DNA of 32,018 bases, from assembly GCA_964420115.1 (NCBI GenBank), contig CAYQQO010000005.1, positions 1-32,018 on the forward strand. Direction: 5' to 3'. Position 1 is the stretch's first letter; each line of letters opens with the position of its first letter. The notes beneath the pieces were generated by a model. The model was not told where the DNA came from. It saw only the letters and a program-made list of their open reading frames with translations, and ran no database searches. Of the stretch, positions 17,147-26,990 are shown piece by piece. The translations under genes were made by a program, and so were the position numbers. Origin of the DNA: CAYQQO01 sp964420115. GTDB taxonomy: Bacteria; Patescibacteriota; Minisyncoccia; Portnoybacterales; UBA2143.

Positions 17147-19582
17147 ATGCGAAAAATACTCAACTTAATTATTAAATTATCAATATACGGCCTTGCTTTT
17201 TTAGTGCCCCTACTTTGGCTTCCATGGACTGTAGAGGCATATGAACTCAACAAGCAATACTTAATTTTCTTTTTAGTCGGTTTAGCTTTTGCGGCTTGGT
17301 TGGCAAAAATGATTTTAGTTAAACAGAAGTTTATTTTTAAGAGAAGTCCATTGGATGTCTGGATTTTGCTTTTTGTAGTAGGCATGGTTTTAGCGGCCTT
17401 CTTTTCTCTTGATTCTGTTTCTTCTTGGTTGGGTTTTTATGGCCGTTTTTCTGGAGCAGTTATTATAACGATTGTTTTATCGTTGATGTATTTTATTCTG
17501 GTTAATAATATTTCTACTGATAAAGAACGGGAAAGCCTTGCTTTAAAGGGGAAGTTAAGCAAAGGGTTAAATTTGTCATTAAAAAAGATTGTCAATATAA
17601 TTTTATTGTCCAGCTCTTTGGTAATGCTTATTGGTTATCTTTCTGTTTTTGGATTTTGGAGCAGGTTTTCCGGCTTGCCTACGGTAATGAACTTAAAGTC
17701 ATTTAATCCCATTTCTGGTTCTCTTGAGGGTCTTGCTGTTTTTTTAGCCATGGCGGTGAGCTTGGCGGCAGGATTGATGCTTGGCGGGCTATTGGTTGGT
17801 AAAAAAGGCGAAAACAAGGATAACCCGCCTAAAAGACAAGGTTTTAAAGGCAGGCAGCTATTCTATTTTATTTATCTTCTTGCCGGGATGGTTCTTCTTG
17901 TTATTATTAATTTTTGGCCTGCTTGGCTTTCTCTTGGGGCAACAATGTTGGTATTGCTTATTTTGTCCATTTGGGCTGGTTTGTTTAGAAAGAGGCCCAA
18001 TTCCTTGACTCTGCCGATTCTTTTATTGGTTGTCTCAATAATCTTTTTAGTTCAGCTTCCAACGAAAACCGGCTTTGTGGAAAATTTACCAGAATTACCT
18101 AAAGAAATAATTCTTGATTATAAAACAACTAACACGGTTGTTTGGCAGACTTTTAAGGATCAGCCGGTGTTTGGCACTGGTCAGGGAACTTTTTTTGCTA
18201 GTTTTGCTAAACTGAAACCAGCTGAATTTAACGAAAGCGAGTTTTGGAATATTCGCTTTGATAACGGACCAAGCCAAATATTAGAGTATTTTGCCACTAT
18301 TGGTTTAGTTGGCCTTTTGCCTTATTTGGCTATTATTGTTGTTTTTCTTTTAATTAGCGTTTTTGCTTTTAGAAGGGGGAAAGAAGAAATTGCGATAAGT
18401 AAAGAAGCCGGAATAATTTTAGGGCTCTTTTCAGCTTGGCTGGCTGTTTTTGTCGGCCAGTTTGTTTATCAGGAAAAAACAACGCTTAATTTTCTTTTTT
18501 GGCTCTTGTTGGCTTTGGTGATTGTTGGTTGGCGGGGAGTGGGGACAATAAAAAACAAGCGCTTGACCTTTTCTTTCAAAAAACTGCCAGAAGTTGGTTT
18601 GGTCTTGAATGTTGTTTTGTTGATGTTTGTTTTTGTTTTAGTCGGTTTGTTTTATTTAGGCGGCCGCTTTTATTTGGCTGATATTAAATATGCCAAAACT
18701 GTAAAGAGCAGTGATAAATTAATTGAAAATTTAGAAGACGCTGTTAATTTAAATAAATACAGAGAAGCGTATAGAAGAACATTGTCGCAGAAATATTTAT
18801 TAGGCGCTTGGGCTGAAGCCAGAAAGCCGAAAGAAGAACAGAATATGAATCTTATAAGAACTTTAGCGGCCGGCTCTATTGAGCAAGCCAGAAAAGCGGC
18901 TGTTGAAATAAGTCCTAATTTAGTGACAACGCACGAGAATTTAGGAATTATTTATAGAGATTCAAGCGGCTTGATTGGCGGGACTTTGTCTCATGCCTTT
19001 AACGCCTTTAAAAAAGCCAGTGATTTAGAGCCGACTAATCCAGTACTCTTCAGGGAGCTTTGCCGTTTGAGTTTGACGCTCCAAGAAAAAGAATGGGAGG
19101 AGACAGTTAATTATTGCCAAAAATCCGTTGATCTAAAAGGCAACTATTTGGATGCTCATATACAGTTGGCTTTAATACATGAGAAAAAAGGCGATTTAGA
19201 AACAGCAGTCAAGCAAATGGAAGAAGCGTTAAGTAAGCTTAAAGGGGGTAGTTTCCAGCGTGGTTCTGCTTTAGCAAAAGCTGCTACAGAAATATATTTT
19301 CAGTTGGGCCGTTTGTATTTTAATCTTGGGCTGATGCATCTTGATAAGGCGATTACTATGTTTGAGCAATCGGTCTTTGTAAGCTTGAAGCCAGATTTGA
19401 CTCCGCAGTATCCCAATGCTCATTATGCCTTGGGGGTGGCCTATCAGGCCAAAGATAGATTACAGGGGGCCCTTACTCAATTCCAAATTGTTAAAAGATT
19501 AGTGCCTAATAATCAGAAAATTGATGAAAAAATTAATCAGATAAAGAGCCAATTAGGGGGAGCAGAAGAAGGGGCAGAATAG
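17147..19582 (+). CDS. O-antigen ligase-like (Wzy_C family) membrane protein with C-terminal TPR repeats
   Basis: The product has 811 residues. About the first 530 hold some ten to twelve membrane helices. The large periplasmic-type loop (about 341-400) contains GTGQGTFFASFAKLKP and FWNIRFDNGPSQILEYFATI, followed by GLVGLLPY, as in O-antigen ligase/polymerase proteins. After a last helix (about 487-510), residues about 570-800 form tetratricopeptide repeats (for example NLVTTHENLGIIYRD and NYLDAHIQLALIHEKKGDLE). The family transfers or polymerises undecaprenyl-linked glycans at the outer membrane face. CPR cells usually lack LPS, so transfer to a surface protein or wall polymer is more plausible; this is inference. 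Its position after the surface-protein operon fits such a role. ATG 17147 is preferred over TTG 17129 because the membrane helix follows directly. Confidence 0.8.
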   Translation: MRKILNLIIKLSIYGLAFLVPLLWLPWTVEAYELNKQYLIFFLVGLAFAAWLAKMILVKQKFIFKRSPLDVWILLFVVGMVLAAFFSLDSVSSWLGFYGRFSGAVIITIVLSLMYFILVNNISTDKERESLALKGKLSKGLNLSLKKIVNIILLSSSLVMLIGYLSVFGFWSRFSGLPTVMNLKSFNPISGSLEGLAVFLAMAVSLAAGLMLGGLLVGKKGENKDNPPKRQGFKGRQLFYFIYLLAGMVLLVIINFWPAWLSLGATMLVLLILSIWAGLFRKRPNSLTLPILLLVVSIIFLVQLPTKTGFVENLPELPKEIILDYKTTNTVVWQTFKDQPVFGTGQGTFFASFAKLKPAEFNESEFWNIRFDNGPSQILEYFATIGLVGLLPYLAIIVVFLLISVFAFRRGKEEIAISKEAGIILGLFSAWLAVFVGQFVYQEKTTLNFLFWLLLALVIVGWRGVGTIKNKRLTFSFKKLPEVGLVLNVVLLMFVFVLVGLFYLGGRFYLADIKYAKTVKSSDKLIENLEDAVNLNKYREAYRRTLSQKYLLGAWAEARKPKEEQNMNLIRTLAAGSIEQARKAAVEISPNLVTTHENLGIIYRDSSGLIGGTLSHAFNAFKKASDLEPTNPVLFRELCRLSLTLQEKEWEETVNYCQKSVDLKGNYLDAHIQLALIHEKKGDLETAVKQMEEALSKLKGGSFQRGSALAKAATEIYFQLGRLYFNLGLMHLDKAITMFEQSVFVSLKPDLTPQYPNAHYALGVAYQAKDRLQGALTQFQIVKRLVPNNQKIDEKINQIKSQLGGAEEGAE

Positions 19583-19620
19583 ACTGCAGAATAATAATTA
19601 GGAGTGGTTGAAAAAAGCTA

Positions 19621-19648
19621 TTGACATTTTTTCTTATTTGATTATACT
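19621..19648 (+). promoter_or_regulatory. Promoter of the rpoBC operon
   Basis: TTGACA (19621-19626), a 16-base spacer and TATACT (19643-19648) predict transcription from about 19655, giving a leader of about 270 nt before rpoB. Confidence 0.7.
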
Positions 19649-19654
19649 GGTTGT

Positions 19655-19923
19655 TAGTTAGTTTTTCCGGCCGAAGTCGGACAACAAGTATTTCTGTAGT
19701 TATAATTTGAAGTGAGGGGGAAATGAAAACAAGTTTTCATTTTTCTCAAACGGCGAATTAAAAGCTCTGCTTTTAATTATTCTTCGTCGGTAGAAAACTA
19801 AGAGACAAAAAGTCCTTTCTTTATTTCAAGAAGAGGGGTTTGTTTTTGTCTATTTCTATATTTTATTTAAAGGGCCGGCTTTCTTTTGTCCGGCTCATGG
19901 CTTATATTTAATGGCTGATAATA
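19655..19923 (+). promoter_or_regulatory. Structured rpoB leader with a possible leader peptide
   Basis: A GAGGGGG ribosome binding site (19714-19720) precedes a 12-codon frame, MKTSFHFSQTAN (19723-19761). Its start codon lies in a hairpin (19721-19729 with 19734-19742). Its stop codon lies in the 5' arm of a perfect 10-bp stem, AATTAAAAGC/GCTTTTAATT (19756-19778). A third stem pairs AGACAAAAA (near 19803) with TTTTTGTCT (near 19850) around a further CTT/AAG pairing. The arrangement suggests attenuation or ribosome-dependent control of rpoBC; I do not recognise a known riboswitch or L10-type leader. Confidence 0.45.
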
Positions 19924-22900
19924 ATGGCTGATAATAATCCTTCTTCAATAAACAAAAAAGCGCTTCGTCAGCGCTTCCTTTATACGGGCGATAAATTAAC
20001 TGGCAATATTAATAATTTTCAGCTGCCTGATTTAGTTGAATTGCAGAAGAAATCTTATGAGTGGTTCTGGGAGAAGGGTCTTCGCGAGCTTTTTGATGAT
20101 GTTTCTCCAATAAAAGATTGGGGGAGCAAAGATTTGGAGCTTCATCTTTTAGATTATTACTTGGATGAACCAAAATACAGCGAAGTTGAAGCTAAAGCCC
20201 ATAATGTTTCCTACGACGCGCCTCTGCATTGCCGTGTTAAGTTAGTTAATAAAAAAACCAAGCAATCCAAAGAGCAGGATATATTTTTAGGTGATTTCCC
20301 CGTTATGACTCAACGGGGAACTTTTGTTGTTAACGCGGTAGAAAGGGTGGTTATTTCTCAATTAGTCAGATCAGCCGGCACGTTTTTTACCAGTCAGACG
20401 ATAAAAGGCCAGCAGCTTTTCGGCGCTAAAGTTATCCCTAATAGAGGAGCTTGGCTGGAATTTGAAACAGACTCAGACAGGGCTATTGGAGTAAAAATTG
20501 ACAGAAAGAGAAAAGTGCCGGTGACAGCGCTTCTGCGGGCTTTTTACGCTATGAATAGAAAGGACAAAAAGGGGTCATCAGACGAGATAACCGCTGATCG
20601 GATTAAAAAACTTTTTGCCGATGTTAATAATGGCGAATTTGATTATATTGAAGAAACTATTAAAAAAGATGTCTCTCAAACTGCTGGACAGGGGTTTGTT
20701 GAAATATATAGAAGGATAAGGCCGGATGATTTAGCCACCGAAGACAACGCCCGTTCTTTTATTGAAGCGATGTTTTCTTTGGAAAGATATGATTTGGGCG
20801 AAGTCGGCCGCTGGAAAATGGAGCAGAGATTAGTCAAGGGGGAGTTTAAAGAAGATAAAATAAGCCAAGCTGATCGTTTATTGTATTTTGAGGATTTAGT
20901 CAAGATTATCAAAGAGATCATCCAGCTTAACAATACTCCCACAGCTAAACCTGATGACATTGATCATTTAGGCAATAGAAGAGTTAGGGCTGTCGGCGAA
21001 CTTTTACAGAATAAACTAAGGGTTGGCTTAGCCAGAACAGAAAGAATTATCCGCGACAGGATGTCAACATTAGATTTAACTGGCGTTATGCCGGGCCAGT
21101 TGATTAACGCTCGGCCTTTTACTGCGGCAGTTAAAGAATTTTTTACAGCTTCCCAGCTTTCCCAGTTTATGGACCAGCATAATCCTTTGGCTGAGTTAGA
21201 GCACAAACGTCGCCTTTCGGCAATGGGGCCCGGAGGACTAACAAGAGAAAGAGCCGGTTTTGAGGTGCGTGATGTGCATTCCAGCCACTATGGTCGGATA
21301 TGTCCTATTGAAACGCCTGAAGGGCCGAATATTGGTCTTGTTGGCCATTTGGCTATTGGCGCCCGCTTGAACGAATATGGCTTTATTGTCGCCCCCTACC
21401 GCAAGGTCAAAAACGGCCGTTTAACAAACGAGATTATTTATTTAGACGCCTTGACAGAAGAAAAATACAATATTGCTCATACTGGGGTAAAAACAGACAA
21501 GAGGGGGAGGTTGATAGAAAAAGAAGTTGAGGCGCGTATTCATGGTCAGCCAGGGACCATTGCCCGTTCTAAGATTGATTTCATTGATGTTATCCCGCAG
21601 CAGCCAATCAGCGTGGCGACTTCGCTGATTCCGTTTTTAGAACATGATGACAGCAACCGGGCTTTAATGGGCTCTAATATGCAAAGACAGGCGGTGGCCT
21701 GCTTAAAACCGCAAGCTCCTTTGGTTGGGACAGGGGTTGAAAGAAAAGCGGCCAAAGATTCCGGCCAGCTGATTGCCGCTGAAGAAGACGGCTTGGTTGA
21801 AGAGGTTGATGCCAGTCATGTTAAGCTAAAGGTTAAAAACAGCGCCAAAAATAAAAATAATGGCTCTAAAATATATCCGCTTCACTCTTTTGTTAGGACA
21901 AACCAATACACCTGCCTTTCGCAGTACCCGCTGGTTAAAAGAGGCCAGCGTATTAAAAAGGGCGATATTTTAGCTGACGGAGCGGCGACTGAAAAAGGCC
22001 AATTAGCTTTAGGCCAGAATTTGTTAGTTGCCTTTATGTCATGGCGAGGGAATAATTTTGAGGACGCTGTTATTCTTTCTGAAAAACTGGTCAAAGACGA
22101 CCGCTTTACTTCTATCCACATAGAGAGCTTTGCTTGCGATGTTCGCGAGACAAAGCTGGGGCCGGAAATTACCACACCGGATATCCCTAATGTTGGTGAA
22201 GAGCGGCTCAAAGATTTAGATGAGGAAGGGATTGTCAGAATTGGCGCTGAAGTCGGGCCTAATGATATTTTGGTTGGTAAAATTTCTCCAAAAGGAGAAA
22301 CGGATTTGACCGCTGAAGAACGGCTCTTGCAGGCAATTTTTGGAGAAAAAGCCAGAGATGTTAAAGATACTTCTTTGCGTCTTCCTCATGGGAAGCGTGG
22401 CCGTGTTGTGGCAGTCCAGATATTTTCTAGAGATAAAGGAGATAAATTAGCAGCCGGGGTGATTAAAACAATTCATGTAGAAGTAGCACAACTACGAAAA
22501 ATTTCAGTCGGTGATAAATTAGCCGGCCGCCACGGCAACAAGGGGGTTATTGCCAAAATACTGCCTGAAGAAGATATGCCCTATTTAGAAGACGGTTGTC
22601 CGGTTGATATTGTTTTAAATCCCTTAGGCGTTGCTTCTAGAATGAACATTGGCCAAATTTTAGAAACTCACTTGGGCTGGGCTGTGCAAACTTTGGGTAA
22701 GTCAGCGGAAAGCCCTTCTTTGGCCGGTTATAATGAAGCAGATATCAGGGAGGAGTTAGAAAGAGCCAATTTGCCTCAAGACGGCAAGGTTGTAGTTTAT
22801 GATGGGCGCAGCGGAGAGCCTTACGAGCAGTCGGTAACAGTCGGATATATTTATGTGATGAAACTTTTGCATTTAGTTGAAGATAAAATCCATATGCGTT

Positions 22901-23223
22901 CCGTTGGTCCTTATTCGTTAATTACTCAACAGCCATTGGGCGGTAAGGCGCAGTTTGGCGGTCAGCGTTTCGGTGAAATGGAAGTTTGGGCCCTTGAAGG
23001 GTTTGGTTCTGCTTACACCCTGCAGGAAATGCTGACCATTAAATCGGATGATGTCACTGGCCGGGCTAATACATATGATTCAATTATTCGCGGCAAAGAG
23101 ATCCAACCGCCTCATTTACCAATTTCATTTAATGTTTTAGTAAGTGAGCTTAAGTCGCTGGGTCTTAATGTTGAAATGGAAGGAGTACAAACCGTCAGCG
23201 AAGATGAGGAGGAGGATAATTAA
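19924..23223 (+). CDS. rpoB: RNA polymerase beta subunit
   Basis: The product has 1099 residues, shorter than the 1342 of E. coli because lineage-specific insertions are absent. Order and motifs are complete: the N-terminal protrusion (NFQLPDLVELQKKSYEWF), the fork region, and the rifampicin pocket SQLSQFMDQHNPLAELEHKR. There D417, H427 and S432 correspond to E. coli D516, H526 and S531 and are the usual sensitive residues. GPGGLTRERAGFEVRDVH and CPIETPEGPNIGL follow, then GRHGNKGV and the C-terminal clamp segment GGKAQFGGQRFGEMEVWALE. It forms half of the catalytic cleft of RNA polymerase. The start is ATG 19924; an ATGGCTGATAATA copy 13 bases upstream would give only a five-codon frame. rpoC follows after two bases. 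Confidence 0.97.
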   Translation: MADNNPSSINKKALRQRFLYTGDKLTGNINNFQLPDLVELQKKSYEWFWEKGLRELFDDVSPIKDWGSKDLELHLLDYYLDEPKYSEVEAKAHNVSYDAPLHCRVKLVNKKTKQSKEQDIFLGDFPVMTQRGTFVVNAVERVVISQLVRSAGTFFTSQTIKGQQLFGAKVIPNRGAWLEFETDSDRAIGVKIDRKRKVPVTALLRAFYAMNRKDKKGSSDEITADRIKKLFADVNNGEFDYIEETIKKDVSQTAGQGFVEIYRRIRPDDLATEDNARSFIEAMFSLERYDLGEVGRWKMEQRLVKGEFKEDKISQADRLLYFEDLVKIIKEIIQLNNTPTAKPDDIDHLGNRRVRAVGELLQNKLRVGLARTERIIRDRMSTLDLTGVMPGQLINARPFTAAVKEFFTASQLSQFMDQHNPLAELEHKRRLSAMGPGGLTRERAGFEVRDVHSSHYGRICPIETPEGPNIGLVGHLAIGARLNEYGFIVAPYRKVKNGRLTNEIIYLDALTEEKYNIAHTGVKTDKRGRLIEKEVEARIHGQPGTIARSKIDFIDVIPQQPISVATSLIPFLEHDDSNRALMGSNMQRQAVACLKPQAPLVGTGVERKAAKDSGQLIAAEEDGLVEEVDASHVKLKVKNSAKNKNNGSKIYPLHSFVRTNQYTCLSQYPLVKRGQRIKKGDILADGAATEKGQLALGQNLLVAFMSWRGNNFEDAVILSEKLVKDDRFTSIHIESFACDVRETKLGPEITTPDIPNVGEERLKDLDEEGIVRIGAEVGPNDILVGKISPKGETDLTAEERLLQAIFGEKARDVKDTSLRLPHGKRGRVVAVQIFSRDKGDKLAAGVIKTIHVEVAQLRKISVGDKLAGRHGNKGVIAKILPEEDMPYLEDGCPVDIVLNPLGVASRMNIGQILETHLGWAVQTLGKSAESPSLAGYNEADIREELERANLPQDGKVVVYDGRSGEPYEQSVTVGYIYVMKLLHLVEDKIHMRSVGPYSLITQQPLGGKAQFGGQRFGEMEVWALEGFGSAYTLQEMLTIKSDDVTGRANTYDSIIRGKEIQPPHLPISFNVLVSELKSLGLNVEMEGVQTVSEDEEEDN

Positions 23224-23225
23224 AT

Positions 23226-26200
23226 ATGTCTAATAAGGTTTCTGATTTCAAATCAATAAAATTAAAGATCGCTTCTCCGGACGAAATAATGGGGTGGTCA
23301 TATGGCGAGGTGATTAAACCGGAAACAATTAATTACCGGACCCAAAGAGCCGAGAAAGACGGTCTTTTTTGCGAAAGAATTTTTGGCCCGGAAAAAGATT
23401 GGGAGTGTTATTGCGGTAAATATCGTCGTATTCGCTATAAGGGCGTGGTTTGTGACCGCTGTGGGGTTGAGGTAACAAGGGCGGCTGTAAGGCGTGAAAG
23501 AATGGGGCATATTTCTTTAGCTGTGCCTGTTTCCCATATTTGGTTTTTGCGGGGAGTTCCTTCCAAGATGGGGCTTATTTTAGATCGCTCTGTTCAGGAT
23601 TTAGAAAAAGTGGTTTATTTCGCTGGATATATTATTACTAAAATTAATGAAGATGAAAGAGAAAAAGTAATTGATTCCATTAAAAAAGAATACGCTAAAA
23701 AACTAAAAGAGATTAAACAGGAAGGCGGCAAAGGCGGCAAGGACGGGAAAGGCGAAGCGACTCTTAGGGAACAAAGAGATACGGCTATTCGCGGGGTAAG
23801 GAGCTTGTTTGTCCATCAGATACTTTCAGAAATGGATTATCGCAATTTAAGCATGAGATATGGCCAAGTTTTTGAAGCGGGGACAGGGGCTGAAGCTTTG
23901 AGAAATATATTTGAAAATATTAATTTAGAAAAACTGGTTAAAGAACTTAATGAACAAGCCAAAAAAGCTAGTTCTGCTGTAAAGATGAAAATTGCCAAAC
24001 GGCTTGGTCTGATTGAGGGGATAATTAAGGCGGGGATTAGGCCAGAGTGGATGTTTATGAAAGTGTTGCCGGTAATGCCGCCTGATCTGCGGCCAATGGT
24101 CCAATTAGACGGCGGTCGTTACGCAACCTCTGATGTCAACGATCTCTATCGTCGGGTGATTAATCGTAATAATCGTCTGAAAAGATTGATGGAATTAAAC
24201 GCTCCAGAAGTAATTTGTCGTAATGAAAAAAGAATGCTTCAGGAGGCAGTAGACGCCTTGATTGACAACAGCAGCCGCCACGGGCAGGTGACAGTAGCCG
24301 CCTCAACCGGCCAGAAAAGAATGCTTAAATCATTAGCTGATTTTCTTAAGGGGAAGCAGGGGCGTTTCAGACAGAATCTTTTGGGCAAAAGAGTTGATTA
24401 TTCGGGCCGTTCAGTTATTGTTGTCGGCCCCGAATTAAAACTGAATCAGTGCGGTCTGCCTAAGTATATGGCATTAGAACTTTTTAAGCCGTTTATTATA
24501 AACAAGTTAATTGAGCGCGGTTTGGTCCACAATGTTAGGGGGGCCGGCCGGTTAATTGAAGAGGAAACCGATGAAGTTTGGAGTATCCTAGAGGAGGTTA
24601 TTCAAAACCGCTGTGTTTTATTAAATAGAGCGCCAACATTGCATAGGTTGAGTATTCAGGCATTCCAACCGGTTTTAGTTGAGGGAAGCGCTATTAGAAT
24701 TCATCCTTTAGTTTGCCGGGCTTTTAATGCCGACTTCGACGGCGACCAAATGGCCGTCCATCTGCCTCTTTCCCAAACAGCTCAAAAAGAAGCTAAAGAA
24801 ATTATGCTTTCTTCTGTTAATCTGCTTAAGCCGGCTACCGGGGATCCGGTGACTATTCCTACTCAAGATATGGTCTTGGGTTGTTATTGGATGACAAGAA
24901 TTGAAGATGGTCTTTTAGGCGAGGGTAAAATTTTTACTAGTCCGGAAGAGGCATTGTTGGCAAAGCACTTTAACTATGTACATTTAAAAGCAAGAATCAA
25001 AGTGAGAATGCCTAATCTTGTTTTTAACGATCCAGAGCAGGACAGAAAAACCGAGAAAGAGACGGAAGAAGGCAAAAACAAAGAAGATGATGGCAGTGAT
25101 GATGGCAACTTGGTTGAAACATCAGTTGGCCGATTGATTTTTAATGAGCCGCTGGCTGAAGAAATCGGTTTTATAAACAGAACAATGAATTCCCGCCAGT
25201 TGCGGAAACTTGTTTCAGAGCTTATTGAAAAATGCGGCATTGAGAAAACAGCTGTTATATTAGACCGCGTTAAAAGAATGGGCTTTAAATATGCTTCTAA
25301 TTCAGGAATTAGCTGGGGGATGGGCGACTTAATTATCCCCAAAGAAAAAAAAGAATGGCTTAAAGAAGCGCACAAAGAAGTTGATATTGTCCAGAGGCAG
25401 TATGAAGACGGGCTTTTAACTGAGAGCGAAAGGAAATCGCGAGTGGTTTCTATTTGGCTTAATGTGACAGAGAAAATAGCCAGACAGACGGCCAAAAGTT
25501 TGGATGAAAAGGGTTCTGTTTTTAATATTTTTGATTCTGGGGCAAGGGGGTCCTGGGGGCAATTAACCCAAATGACCGGCATGAAGGGTCTGGTTATTAA
25601 TCCTTCCGGCGAAATTATTGAACTGCCGATTAGAAGTTCTTATAAAGAGGGGTTTAATGTTTTGGAGTATTTTATTTCTACCCATGGCGGACGGAAAGGA
25701 ATGGCTGATACCGCTTTAAAAACAGCAACAGCCGGATATTTGACGCGGCGCTTGGTTGATGTCTGTCAGGATGTGGTTATCAGAGAGGCGGATTGCGGCG
25801 ATAAAAAAGGCATTTATGTCTATCGTGAAGACGAAGAGAATATGGGCAATTTTATGGCTTCTCGCTTGGTCGGCCGCACTTCGTTGGAAACAATCAGAGG
25901 CGCTGTTGATTTATCCGGCAAAAAGGCAAGCGCTACCGGCAAAAAGGCAAGCGCTAAGAGAAAAGAAGAAACTATTGTCAAAAGCGGTCATTTAATTGGT
26001 AAGGAAGCGGCTAAAAAACTTAATGAGCTTGGCCTTGAAAAGATTAGAGTCAGGTCGGTTATTTCCTGCCAAGCCGGCGACGGTGTTTGCCAGAAGTGTT
26101 ATGGTTATGATTTGGGCAGGAATAAATTGATAAAATTGGGCGAAGCAGTCGGCATTGTCACAGCTCAAGCTATCGGCGAACCAGGAACGCAATTAACGCT

Positions 26201-26990
26201 TCGCACTTTTCATACTGGCGGAGTGGCCGGCGGTCAGGATATTACCCAAGGTCTTCCCAGAGTAGAAGAAATTTTTGAAGCAAGGTCTCCCAGGGGCAAA
26301 ACTGTCATATCAGAAGTTGATGGCCGGGTCAAAAATATAATTGAGAAAAACAGTCAGCGCGTTATCCAGATTGCGCCGGCTAAAACCACTAAAAGCAAAT
26401 CGGCTCCTGCTAAAAAAGACAATAAAAAATTAGTGGAATACAACATTCCTTTTGGTTTAGCTTTGCAGGTTGATAAGGGAGATTTAGTCGGCCGCGGCCA
26501 ACAACTTTGCGAAGGCCATGTTGATTTGAAAGATTTGTACAAAGTGGCTGGTCAAGAAGCGGTCCAAAGGTATATAATAAAAGAGGTGCAACAGATTTAT
26601 ACTTTTGCCGGAGAAAATATTGATGATAAACATATTGAGATGATTATTCGTCAGATGTTTTCGCGCGTTAAAGTTAAAGATCCTGGCTCAACCAATCTTT
26701 TTGCTGGACAAATAGTTGAACAGAACCACTTTAATAAAGAAAATGAGAAGGTTTTTAAAAAGGACTCTGCTAAAGGAGGTAAGAGAAAGCCGGCCCTTGG
26801 CCAAGTTCTCCTTTTAGGTATTACTAAAGTTTCTTTGACTACTGAAAGTTTTCTTTCAGCCGCTTCCTTCCAGGAAACAGCTCGTGTTCTAATTGACGCG
26901 GCTATTTTAGGCAAGAAGGATAATTTGAAGGGGTTGAAAGAAAACGTAATTATTGGCAAACTAATACCAGCGGGCACAGGACTTAAATAA
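23226..26990 (+). CDS. rpoC: RNA polymerase beta' subunit
   Basis: The product has 1254 residues. The first zinc site is C61/C63/C76/C79. The catalytic loop NADFDGDQM puts the three magnesium-binding aspartates at 503, 505 and 507. The second zinc site is C857/C948/C955/C958 (CQAGDGVCQKC). The trigger loop region GEPGTQLTLRTFHTGG is intact. An acidic Lys/Glu/Asp-rich insertion occurs at about residues 600-630. A duplicated KKASATG/KKASAKR segment lies at about 899-912, from a 21-bp tandem duplication in the DNA. ATG 23226 lies two bases after the rpoB stop; a GAGGAGGAGG ribosome binding site lies inside the acidic 3' end of rpoB, so translation of the two subunits is probably coupled. Confidence 0.97.
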   Translation: MSNKVSDFKSIKLKIASPDEIMGWSYGEVIKPETINYRTQRAEKDGLFCERIFGPEKDWECYCGKYRRIRYKGVVCDRCGVEVTRAAVRRERMGHISLAVPVSHIWFLRGVPSKMGLILDRSVQDLEKVVYFAGYIITKINEDEREKVIDSIKKEYAKKLKEIKQEGGKGGKDGKGEATLREQRDTAIRGVRSLFVHQILSEMDYRNLSMRYGQVFEAGTGAEALRNIFENINLEKLVKELNEQAKKASSAVKMKIAKRLGLIEGIIKAGIRPEWMFMKVLPVMPPDLRPMVQLDGGRYATSDVNDLYRRVINRNNRLKRLMELNAPEVICRNEKRMLQEAVDALIDNSSRHGQVTVAASTGQKRMLKSLADFLKGKQGRFRQNLLGKRVDYSGRSVIVVGPELKLNQCGLPKYMALELFKPFIINKLIERGLVHNVRGAGRLIEEETDEVWSILEEVIQNRCVLLNRAPTLHRLSIQAFQPVLVEGSAIRIHPLVCRAFNADFDGDQMAVHLPLSQTAQKEAKEIMLSSVNLLKPATGDPVTIPTQDMVLGCYWMTRIEDGLLGEGKIFTSPEEALLAKHFNYVHLKARIKVRMPNLVFNDPEQDRKTEKETEEGKNKEDDGSDDGNLVETSVGRLIFNEPLAEEIGFINRTMNSRQLRKLVSELIEKCGIEKTAVILDRVKRMGFKYASNSGISWGMGDLIIPKEKKEWLKEAHKEVDIVQRQYEDGLLTESERKSRVVSIWLNVTEKIARQTAKSLDEKGSVFNIFDSGARGSWGQLTQMTGMKGLVINPSGEIIELPIRSSYKEGFNVLEYFISTHGGRKGMADTALKTATAGYLTRRLVDVCQDVVIREADCGDKKGIYVYREDEENMGNFMASRLVGRTSLETIRGAVDLSGKKASATGKKASAKRKEETIVKSGHLIGKEAAKKLNELGLEKIRVRSVISCQAGDGVCQKCYGYDLGRNKLIKLGEAVGIVTAQAIGEPGTQLTLRTFHTGGVAGGQDITQGLPRVEEIFEARSPRGKTVISEVDGRVKNIIEKNSQRVIQIAPAKTTKSKSAPAKKDNKKLVEYNIPFGLALQVDKGDLVGRGQQLCEGHVDLKDLYKVAGQEAVQRYIIKEVQQIYTFAGENIDDKHIEMIIRQMFSRVKVKDPGSTNLFAGQIVEQNHFNKENEKVFKKDSAKGGKRKPALGQVLLLGITKVSLTTESFLSAASFQETARVLIDAAILGKKDNLKGLKENVIIGKLIPAGTGLK

